A stretch of DNA of 8,624 bases from Bacteroidales bacterium (GTDB lineage: Bacteria; Bacteroidota; Bacteroidia; Bacteroidales; UBA932). Of this stretch, positions 1 through 5,574 are shown piece after piece. Numbering within the stretch: the first letter of the stretch is position 1; each line of letters opens with the position of its first letter. The DNA lies in assembly GCA_016285215.1 (NCBI GenBank), contig JAEEQI010000102.1:1-8624 (forward strand), given 5' to 3'. The translations under genes were made by a program, and so were the position numbers. The notes under the pieces were generated by a model. It was not told the DNA's origin and searched no databases. It saw only the letters and a list, made by a program, of their open reading frames with translations.

Positions 1-818
1 TCCACATTGTGAACCCCCTGAGCTCCGACCTCAACGTGATGCGGCAGACCCTGCTGCTCAACGGTCTGGAGGTAGTGGCCTACAACCTCAACCGTCAGGC
101 GGTCTCCCTCAAGTTCTTCGAGTACGGCTCCGTATACCAGCGCCTGCCTCAGATGGACGGCACCACCCTGGCCGGTTATGAAGAGCACCGCTGCTTCTCG
201 CTGTTCATCAGCGGAACCCCGGACAAGGCCTGGCGCAATCCCGCCCAGAAGTCCAATTTCTTCCTCCTGAAGGGTTATGTGGAGGCCCTGATGGCCCGTT
301 ACCGCATTGACGTGAACAGCCTGGCCACCGGCGCCGCTCCCGCAGACCTCTTCTCCGAGGGCATTACCTACTGCCTGCCCGGCAAGGAGCCCAAGCTCCT
401 GGCTACCCTGGGTACCCTGAACCCCGTCGTTTGCAAACGCTTCGGCATCAAGCAGCCCGTGTTTGCCGCCGAGATCAACTGGGAAGTCCTGTTCACTCTC
501 ATCAAGCGTGACAAGTTCTCCTTCAAGGAACTGCCCCGCTTCCCGGAGGTGCGCAGAGACCTGGCCCTCCTGCTCAATGAAGGCGTCGCCTATGCAGACG
601 TCCGTCAGTGCGCCCTGCGGGCCGGCAAGAAGCTCATCAAGAGCGTGAGCCTCTTTGACGTGTACCGCGGCGAGAAGATTCCCGAAGGCAAGAAGCAGTA
701 CGCCCTTAACTTTGTGCTTCAGGATCCCGAGCGCACCCTCACCGATACCGAGGTGGAAAGCACTATGAACCGCGTGCTCACCGCCCTGCAAAATGAACTG
801 GGAGCCACGCTTCGCTAA
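1..818 (+). CDS. pheT: Phenylalanine--tRNA ligase beta subunit, C-terminal part (5' end outside window)
   Basis: This is the C-terminal third or so of the beta chain of the cytoplasmic alpha2beta2 enzyme that charges tRNA-Phe. The frame is open to the left edge (first full codon at 3), so the real start lies upstream. A GTG at 9 is an internal Val and not a start. The visible 271 residues begin with the conserved NPLSSDLNVMRQTLL stretch of the catalytic-like core. They end with a roughly 95-residue FDX-ACB (ferredoxin-fold anticodon-binding) domain: FKELPRFPEVRRDLALLL, then SLFDVYRGEKIPEGKKQYA and the LTDTEV segment typical of its last helix. The TAA at 816-818 overlaps the next ATG by one base (TAATG), so the following lipoprotein is probably co-transcribed and translationally coupled. 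The family assignment is secure. Only the missing N-terminal part (tRNA-binding, B3/B4 and B5 domains) cannot be checked. Confidence 0.96.
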   Translation, partial: HIVNPLSSDLNVMRQTLLLNGLEVVAYNLNRQAVSLKFFEYGSVYQRLPQMDGTTLAGYEEHRCFSLFISGTPDKAWRNPAQKSNFFLLKGYVEALMARYRIDVNSLATGAAPADLFSEGITYCLPGKEPKLLATLGTLNPVVCKRFGIKQPVFAAEINWEVLFTLIKRDKFSFKELPRFPEVRRDLALLLNEGVAYADVRQCALRAGKKLIKSVSLFDVYRGEKIPEGKKQYALNFVLQDPERTLTDTEVESTMNRVLTALQNELGATLR

Positions 819-1306
819 TGAAAAAGCTTCTTCTGCTCATTGTGCCGTTTATGCTGGCGGTCTCCTGTCACAGGGGTCCGGAGCTCATTCCGCGCGATGA
901 GATGGAAGAGATTATGCGCGAAGTTCTCCTTCAGGACCAGTACCTCAAGGTCACTTCCCAGCCCAAGCGGCTGATGGATACCACGCTGGTCTACGAGGGT
1001 GTCTTTGAGAAGTACGGCTACAACACGGACGATTACCTCCACAGCCTGGAGTATTACCTGGAAGACCCTTCCCGGATGGAAAAACTGATGGAGAAGGTGG
1101 AGGAGCGCCTGAAGAAGGAAGCCAAGGTGGTGGAAGAAGAGGTGAAGGAGCAGAACTGGCGCGAGGATTTCCTCCGCATCTATAACCTTCGGCCCGAAAA
1201 ATTCCGTCTGCCCCAGCCGCGTCCTTCGGCCGTAGATACGCTGTACGTGCAGTTCAACAAGGATTCGCTCAGTTACAGCCCCCGCAAAAAGAAGTTCAAG
1301 AGATGA
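818..1306 (+). CDS. DUF4296 domain lipoprotein
   Basis: A 162-residue exported lipoprotein of unknown function. The N-terminus MKKLLLLIVPFMLAVSC is a type II signal peptide with the lipobox ending at Cys17, so the mature protein should be membrane-anchored. The next ~90 residues match what I know of DUF4296, a small Bacteroidota family: a P.DEMEEIMREVLLQD helix, then a YEGVFEKYGYNTDDYLHSLEYYL segment. From about residue 90 it becomes a highly charged helix rich in Lys and Glu (MEKVEERLKKEAKVVEEEVKEQ), probably a coiled coil. A Pro/Arg-rich tail ending KKKFKR follows. The start ATG overlaps the pheT stop, and the TGA overlaps the next ATG by 4 nt. No catalytic motif is visible. The position between a tRNA ligase gene and an amidohydrolase gene does not reveal a role. 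Confidence 0.88.
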   Translation: MKKLLLLIVPFMLAVSCHRGPELIPRDEMEEIMREVLLQDQYLKVTSQPKRLMDTTLVYEGVFEKYGYNTDDYLHSLEYYLEDPSRMEKLMEKVEERLKKEAKVVEEEVKEQNWREDFLRIYNLRPEKFRLPQPRPSAVDTLYVQFNKDSLSYSPRKKKFKR

Positions 1307-2469
1307 CCCGATACGCTGCCAGATATCTGTATACGCTAACTTCGCCCCTTCCCCTGGAAAACGCCTACGTGGAAGTGGACAATGACGGCGTAGTGATGGG
1401 AACCGGCCTGTGCGAGGAAGGCGAGACCGTCCTGGACGGCGCCCTCTGCCCGGGTATGGTCAACGCCCACTGCCACGTGGAACTGTCCTATATGAAGGGC
1501 CTCTTCCGCAAGGGGACGGGTATGGCCGGCTTCATTGACCAGATCAATGCCCTCCGCGATACCTCCTCCCTGGAAGACAAGGTCCGTGCCCTGAAAGAGG
1601 GTATGGACAAGATGTACAAGGAAGGGGTGGTGGCTATGGCCGATATCTCCAACTGCGACGATTCCTTTGCCGTCAAGGCAAGGCATCCTATGTATACCCG
1701 CACCTTCCTGGAGGTTTTCGGGGCCGATCCCAACGGCTGGGAAGCCGTTATCAGGGATGTGAAGGCCCTGGAGGCCAAGGCCCGGTCCATGGGCCTGGAT
1801 GCCGCTCCCACGCCGCACTCCTGCTACACTATGAGCCCGGCGCTGGTGACCGCCTCTTCCGTGGAGGGTCTCAAGAGCGGATTCCTGAGCTTCCACAGCG
1901 AAGAATCCGACGAAGAAGAGGAGATGATGATGTACGGCCGCGGCCCCATGTGGGACAACCGCATAGCCAACGGCATCCCCACTCCTCCCGTAACGGGAAC
2001 CTCTTCCCTGCAGTACTTCCTGGACCGCCTGGCGGCCGGGGTACCCCTGCCGGTTTCCGGTCACGTGCTGCTGGTGCACGAGTGTTCCCTCACGGCCGAA
2101 GGCGTCAAAGCGGCCCGTGCCGCCCTCAAGGAGCCTTTCCTGGCCGTGTGCCCCCTTTCCAACCGGTTCATTCACAACACCCTGCCGCCCATCGGCCTTA
2201 TGAAGGAGTCGGGTATTCCCATCTGCGTGGGAACGGATTCCCTCTCCTCCAACGACGACCTCTGCCTGCTGGACGAGCTTTTCTGCCTGCAGGAGGCTTT
2301 TGACGTGCCGCTGGGAGAACTCCTTACCTGGGCCTGCCGCAACGGCGCCCGCTTCCTGGCCAAGGAGGAACTGGGCACTTTGGAGCCCGGCAAGAAGCCC
2401 GGCATCGTGTTCATTGACAACCTGGCCCAAGGTAAGCTTACCAAGGCCTCAACCTCCCGCCTGCTATGA
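1303..2469 (+). CDS. Metal-dependent amidohydrolase (cytosine/adenosine deaminase-chlorohydrolase type)
   Basis: A 388-residue cytoplasmic enzyme of the amidohydrolase superfamily, closest in layout to the TrzN/SAH-deaminase/SsnA-like branch. All mononuclear-metal ligands can be placed: H56-x-H58 in VNAHCHVELSYMKG, H198 with catalytic-type E201 (fHSEE), H259 (LLVHECSLT) and D312 (GTDSLSSND). H172 (TPHSCYTMSP) is another conserved-looking His. The C-terminus returns to the small beta domain with LGTLEPGKKPGIVFIDN. Expected chemistry is hydrolytic deamination or dechlorination of a heterocycle or nucleoside-like substrate, but the substrate cannot be read from the sequence. H198 is followed by an unusually acidic, Met-rich stretch (residues 200-210) where relatives carry a substrate lid. 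The start ATG at 1303 sits in an ATGA overlap with the DUF4296 gene, and the stop is in another ATGA overlap with the radical SAM gene, so all three are probably translated in series. Confidence 0.9.
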   Translation: MTRYAARYLYTLTSPLPLENAYVEVDNDGVVMGTGLCEEGETVLDGALCPGMVNAHCHVELSYMKGLFRKGTGMAGFIDQINALRDTSSLEDKVRALKEGMDKMYKEGVVAMADISNCDDSFAVKARHPMYTRTFLEVFGADPNGWEAVIRDVKALEAKARSMGLDAAPTPHSCYTMSPALVTASSVEGLKSGFLSFHSEESDEEEEMMMYGRGPMWDNRIANGIPTPPVTGTSSLQYFLDRLAAGVPLPVSGHVLLVHECSLTAEGVKAARAALKEPFLAVCPLSNRFIHNTLPPIGLMKESGIPICVGTDSLSSNDDLCLLDELFCLQEAFDVPLGELLTWACRNGARFLAKEELGTLEPGKKPGIVFIDNLAQGKLTKASTSRLL

Positions 2470-3215
2470 TGAGGGAAGCTACCGTTTTCGGCCCCATTTT
2501 CAGCCGCCGGCTGGGGAGCTCCCTGGGCATCAATCTGTTGCCGCAGGAAGGGAAGGTCTGCAACTTTGACTGCATCTACTGCGAGTGCGGCTGGAACAAG
2601 GACGGACTGGGAGACCGCGTTCTTCCTTCGGCCCTGGATGTTCGCAGGGCCCTGGAAGCCAAGCTGGTGGAATGTTCTGCCGCCGGCACCCCCATCGATT
2701 CCATTACTTTCTCCGGAGACGGCGAGCCCACGCTCAATCCCGAGTTCCCGGCCATCATTGACCTCACGCTGGAACTGCGGGACCGCTTTTATCCCAAGGC
2801 CAAGGTGTCGGTGCTGTCCAACGCCACGCGCATTGACCGCCCCGGCGTGTTTGAGGCGCTCCGGAAGGTGGACAACCCCATCCTCAAGCTGGATGCTCCC
2901 ACGGATGAGCAGGTGGCCCTCATCAACCATCCGGAAGGGAAGTATCACGTGGCCGATGTGGTTAAGCAGCTGGCCCGTTTTGAAGGGGACTTTGTGCTGC
3001 AGACTATGTTCCTGCGCGGTCCCGGCTGGGAAAGCGGCCAGTGGGTCCAGGGCTGGATGGAGATTGTTAGAGAACTCAAACCCCGCGAGATTATGGTGTA
3101 CACCATTGACCGCGAGACCCCTATGAAGGGGCTGGGAAAATATACCGTAGAGGAGATGCGCGCCCTGGTGCAGCCTCTATTGGATGAAGGATTTCAAATT
3201 CAAATCAAAGGATAA
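2466..3215 (+). CDS. Radical SAM protein (COG0731-like)
   Basis: A 249-residue radical SAM enzyme, short for the superfamily and consisting of little more than the core barrel. The [4Fe-4S]/SAM motif is C32-x3-C36-x2-C39 (VCNFDCIYC), preceded by LGSSLGINLLPQEGK as in the group related to wyosine-type Fe-S oxidoreductases. The SAM-binding GGE-equivalent is SGDGEPTLNPEF (83-94). Further strands carry VLSNAT (116-121), ILKLDAPT (139-146) and an IMVYTIDRETP strand near 209-219. There is no C-terminal cluster domain, and the protein ends EGFQIQIKG. C41 directly after the cluster motif is an additional cysteine. The first of two consecutive ATGs (2466, 2469) is chosen because it forms the ATGA overlap with the upstream stop; the second cannot be excluded. 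Substrate unknown. The neighbouring genes (amidohydrolase, deoC) do not define a pathway. deoC starts 3 nt after the stop. Confidence 0.9.
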   Translation: MMREATVFGPIFSRRLGSSLGINLLPQEGKVCNFDCIYCECGWNKDGLGDRVLPSALDVRRALEAKLVECSAAGTPIDSITFSGDGEPTLNPEFPAIIDLTLELRDRFYPKAKVSVLSNATRIDRPGVFEALRKVDNPILKLDAPTDEQVALINHPEGKYHVADVVKQLARFEGDFVLQTMFLRGPGWESGQWVQGWMEIVRELKPREIMVYTIDRETPMKGLGKYTVEEMRALVQPLLDEGFQIQIKG

Positions 3216-3218
3216 ATT

Positions 3219-4106
3219 ATGTCTATTTCCGCTAAATACGGCTATACGCCCAACCAGGAGGCCATTGCGCGTAGCCTGGAAGTGATTGCCGCCGGTCTGG
3301 AAGAGGTGGCTTCCGAGAGTCTGTACAAGGCCTGCTTTGGCATTATGGATCAGACCACCCTGGCCAACGAAGACACGCCCGAGCGGGTGAAGAACCTGGT
3401 GGAGAAGGTCAACGCCTTTGCCGGTGACTATCCCGGCTGGCCGCTGCCCGCCTCCATCTGCGTGTATCCCAACTTTGCTTCCGTAGTGGCTTCTACCCGC
3501 AAGGTCCCGGTGAACGTGACCACCGTAGCCGGCTGCTTCCCCACGTCGCAGAGTTTCCTGGAGGTTAAGCTCCACGAGATTGAACTGGCCGTGCGTGGCG
3601 GTGCCGACGAAATTGACATTGTGCTGGCCCTCAACAGCTTCCTGGCCGGAGACTACCAGAAGGCCGGTGAAGAAATCAAGGCCTCCCGCGAGTGCATTGA
3701 CCGCGTGGCCAAGGAACTGGGCCGTCCCGTGGTTCTCAAGGTAATCCTGGAGACGGGCCTGCTGGTAACGCCGGAAAACATTGCCGACGCCTCCTTCCTG
3801 GCTATGGAGAACGGGGCCGATTTCATCAAGACTTCTACCGGAAAGGTAAAGGTGAACGCCACTCCGCTGGCTGCCTATGTGATGTGCGAGTGCATCAAGA
3901 AGTACTACGAGAGAACCGGCAAGAAGGTGGGCTTCAAGGCCGCCGGCGGCATTGCCTCGGCCCTGGACGCCGTCTGCTACTGGACCATTGTCAAGAGCAT
4001 CCTGGGAGAGGAATGGCTCAACAAGAACCTCTTCCGCTTTGGTGTTTCCTCCCTGGCCAACAAGCTCCTGAGCGCCGTAGAACAGAAAACTGTAACGTAC
4101 TTCTAA
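3219..4106 (+). CDS. deoC: Deoxyribose-phosphate aldolase
   Basis: This class I (Schiff-base) aldolase interconverts 2-deoxyribose 5-phosphate with acetaldehyde plus glyceraldehyde 3-phosphate, the last step of deoxynucleoside catabolism in the cytoplasm. By comparison with E. coli DeoC as I remember it, the active-site residues are all present. D133 in ADEIDIVL corresponds to Asp102. K204 in DFIKTSTGK is the Schiff-base lysine (Lys167). K240 in VGFKAAGG is the activating lysine (Lys201). D44 in MDQTTL corresponds to Asp16. The FRFGVSSL phosphate-binding segment is at 272-279, and a tyrosine lies at the C-terminus (Y294). At 295 residues it has an N-terminal extension of about 28 residues relative to E. 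coli, usual for Bacteroidota versions in my recollection. Translation ends with tandem in-frame stops TAA TAG (4104-4109), followed at once by a terminator, so this is the last gene of the operon. It starts 3 nt after the radical SAM gene. Confidence 0.96.
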   Translation: MSISAKYGYTPNQEAIARSLEVIAAGLEEVASESLYKACFGIMDQTTLANEDTPERVKNLVEKVNAFAGDYPGWPLPASICVYPNFASVVASTRKVPVNVTTVAGCFPTSQSFLEVKLHEIELAVRGGADEIDIVLALNSFLAGDYQKAGEEIKASRECIDRVAKELGRPVVLKVILETGLLVTPENIADASFLAMENGADFIKTSTGKVKVNATPLAAYVMCECIKKYYERTGKKVGFKAAGGIASALDAVCYWTIVKSILGEEWLNKNLFRFGVSSLANKLLSAVEQKTVTYF

Positions 4107-4124
4107 TAGAGGTATATATAAATG

Positions 4125-4155
4125 AAAAAAGGCTGAAAATTTTCCAGCCTTTTTT
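4125..4155. terminator. Bidirectional intrinsic terminator shared by deoC and tRNA-Leu
   Basis: A perfect 11-bp stem pairs 4125-4135 (AAAAAAGGCTG) with 4145-4155 (CAGCCTTTTTT) around a 9-nt loop. The GC core is 5 bp. Each arm ends in six A or T, so transcription from either side meets the hairpin followed by a U-tract. It lies 18 nt after the deoC stop codon and 2 nt from the 3' end of the minus-strand tRNA. Confidence 0.92.
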
Positions 4156-4157
4156 CG

Positions 4158-4241
4158 TGCGCGAAATCAGAGTCGAACTGACACGTCCTTTCGGACACTA
4201 CCTCCTGAGAGTAGCGCGTCTACCAATTCCGCCATCCGCGC
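4158..4241 (-). tRNA. tRNA-Leu (anticodon CAG)
   Basis: Read on the minus strand, the 84-nt sequence folds as a class II (long variable arm) tRNA. The acceptor GCGCGGA pairs with TTCGCGC, with A as discriminator at 4158. The D arm carries GGTAGACGC. The anticodon stem CTACT/GGTAG encloses loop CTCAGGA, giving anticodon CAG, which reads CUG leucine codons. The variable arm is GTCC-GAAA-GGAC. The T arm is GTCAG-TTCGACT-CTGAT. The 3' CCA is not encoded, since the sequence after the discriminator is CG and then the terminator. CUG is plainly a favoured Leu codon in the neighbouring genes, so this should be a major tRNA. Confidence 0.95.
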
Positions 4242-4256
4242 ATCAATTTGGGACTG

Positions 4257-4287
4257 CAAATATACGCACTTTTTTTGAAACTCCAAA
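4257..4287 (-). promoter_or_regulatory. Bacteroidota-type promoter for tRNA-Leu
   Basis: On the minus strand, TTTG (4284-4287) is followed after 19 nt by TATATTTG (4257-4264). This is an exact match to the Bacteroidetes -33 TTTG / -7 TAnnTTTG consensus with normal spacing. The -7 element lies 15 nt before the mature tRNA 5' end. The whole element fits in the 54-nt gap after the upstream lipoprotein gene. Confidence 0.85.
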
Positions 4288-4295
4288 TAAAATTA

Positions 4296-5030
4296 TCAGA
4301 TATCCATCCGCACCGGAATTACTTTTTCCCAAAGGTTGCTCCGGACCAGGAGATCGGTAACGGAAAGGCGGATTTCGAGGGGTAAATCCTCCAGATCCGG
4401 AGCGGTCCAGTCGTAACCCGATTCCAGCATATAGGTGCCCAGGGGGAAGGAGCGGACCACCTGGTCGGGCAAGGTAATGTCCAGCCAGAGTTCGCGGTCG
4501 GGTTCCTGGCGGGGGAGGCGGGCGGTAAAGCCGGCATCCAGCCGGCAGGAGAAGTCTCCCTCTACCGGCTGTCCGTCCCGGTCCAGGCCGTCTATGCCTC
4601 CCCGGATCTGGGCCCAGTAGGGTTCTCCCCATCCCGAGGGGCCGTCAAAACTGAGCGACAGCGTGCAGAAGTGCTTGTTCAGCTGCACCGCCACTCTGGC
4701 AGAGTCACAGAGGGTATTGACCAGCTCTGAGTACAGGTAGATGGGCGGGCACTCGTAGCCGTAGGGGATTTCCAGGTTTTCTTCCGGGTCCAGTTTCACG
4801 CCCGATACGGCCAGCAGACGGATCTTGCCCTTAGGGGCCTCCACCAGCATCACGGTATCGTTTCGGGCGGTGTAGGAGGCTCTGTGCTCGCCGGCCACCA
4901 CCTGCACGGTAACGGGACCGGGCAGGTGATGGAGCTCGATGCTCAGGGCGCAGGGGCAGAGTTCCCGGTTCTCCTTGACGGAGCAGGAGAGCACCAGCAG
5001 CAAGCCGGCCAGCAGCATTCTAGAAGACAT
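4296..5030 (-). CDS. FimB/Mfa2-like fimbrial-anchor lipoprotein
   Basis: A 244-residue surface lipoprotein, last gene of a three-gene operon. MSSRMLLAGLLLVLSC is a short type II signal peptide with the lipid-carrying Cys16. It is followed by SVKENRELCPCALSIEL, which resembles the N-terminus of FimB/Mfa2 proteins that anchor Bacteroidales type V fimbriae (a charged linker, then a Cys-Pro-Cys, here C25/C27, leading into the first beta strand). VQLNKHFCTLSLSFDG (115-130) and the C-terminal run of predicted beta strands ending VIPVRMDI also fit that family. It is shorter than the roughly 300-residue anchors I know, so it may be a minimal or diverged member. The ATG at 5030 is preferred over the one at 5018 because only the longer form gives the signal peptide a basic residue (R4). 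It overlaps the DUF3575 gene by 11 nt. No fimbrillin gene follows, only a tRNA. An alternative is a generic beta-sandwich lipoprotein. Confidence 0.72.
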   Translation of the reverse strand: MSSRMLLAGLLLVLSCSVKENRELCPCALSIELHHLPGPVTVQVVAGEHRASYTARNDTVMLVEAPKGKIRLLAVSGVKLDPEENLEIPYGYECPPIYLYSELVNTLCDSARVAVQLNKHFCTLSLSFDGPSGWGEPYWAQIRGGIDGLDRDGQPVEGDFSCRLDAGFTARLPRQEPDRELWLDITLPDQVVRSFPLGTYMLESGYDWTAPDLEDLPLEIRLSVTDLLVRSNLWEKVIPVRMDI

Positions 5031-5574
5031 AGACCAGAGCCAATAAGAGGTCGTTGGGAAGAATGAAGCCGCGGTCTCCCTTTTCCTTGACGAGTCCGCA
5101 CACGGGACAGGAATAGGTGGTGTAGCGGTCCCAGCCGCCCCAGAATCCTATCCCAATGTCCACGTTGAGGTGAGGGTTGATCATATAGGAGTAGCCTCCC
5201 GACAGACCAATGCCCAGGCGGTCTCCCTCGTCCGTGAGCGGGCTCTTGATGCCGCCGCGGTTGTATTCCTGAAACTGCAGGCGCGTGCCGGCCCACCAGC
5301 CGGAGTACACGTGCCAGGGCCACCAGCGCACGCCGGCTCCCACCACCTGCTGGCGGGCGTTGACGGGTTCCCCGTTCTTCTTGAAATGGAAGGGGTTGAG
5401 CTTGGCTACCGCCGTGGCCGACCAGTGCTGGCTAAAGGCCACTCCTCCCTCAATGTTCAGGGTTCCAAAGTTGGCATAGTCCACCAGGTTGGTCTGCACG
5501 GCCCATTGCTGGGCCCGGGCGCTCAGGCACAGGACCACCAGGCCCAGGGCCAGAAGAATTCGTTTACTTGCCAT
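5020..5574 (-). CDS. DUF3575 family protein, probable outer-membrane beta-barrel
   Basis: A 184-residue exported protein. MASKRILLALGLVVLCLSARA is a type I signal peptide. The mature chain has alternating hydrophobic/polar strands and ends in Phe (ALVYVF), as outer-membrane barrels do. Features I associate with DUF3575 occur in order: an early QTNLVDYANFGTLNIEGGVAF segment with wSATAVAKLNPF, a VRWWPW motif at 82-87, GDRLGIGLSGGYSYMI, an NVDIGIGFWGG strand, then YTTYSCPVCG (151-160) and the terminal strand. In Bacteroides and Porphyromonas-type genomes DUF3575 genes commonly sit beside Mfa2-like genes in fimbria loci, as here. The frame stays open upstream to 5826, but that part overlaps the preceding gene and has shadow-like composition. 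The ATG at 5574 gives a clean signal peptide and an 11-nt overlap with the upstream stop. Confidence 0.85.
   Translation of the reverse strand: MASKRILLALGLVVLCLSARAQQWAVQTNLVDYANFGTLNIEGGVAFSQHWSATAVAKLNPFHFKKNGEPVNARQQVVGAGVRWWPWHVYSGWWAGTRLQFQEYNRGGIKSPLTDEGDRLGIGLSGGYSYMINPHLNVDIGIGFWGGWDRYTTYSCPVCGLVKEKGDRGFILPNDLLLALVYVF

Noticed and set aside
1336..2430. Long minus-strand open frame (364 codons) opposite the amidohydrolase
   Set aside because: It is fully antisense to a gene with clear catalytic motifs. Its Gly/His/Gln-rich translation is what the complement of C-ending codons produces, with no signal peptide or recognisable domain.
3884..4360. Plus-strand frame crossing the deoC end, terminator and tRNA
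   Set aside because: It runs through a tRNA gene and a terminator and overlaps deoC out of frame; no coding evidence.
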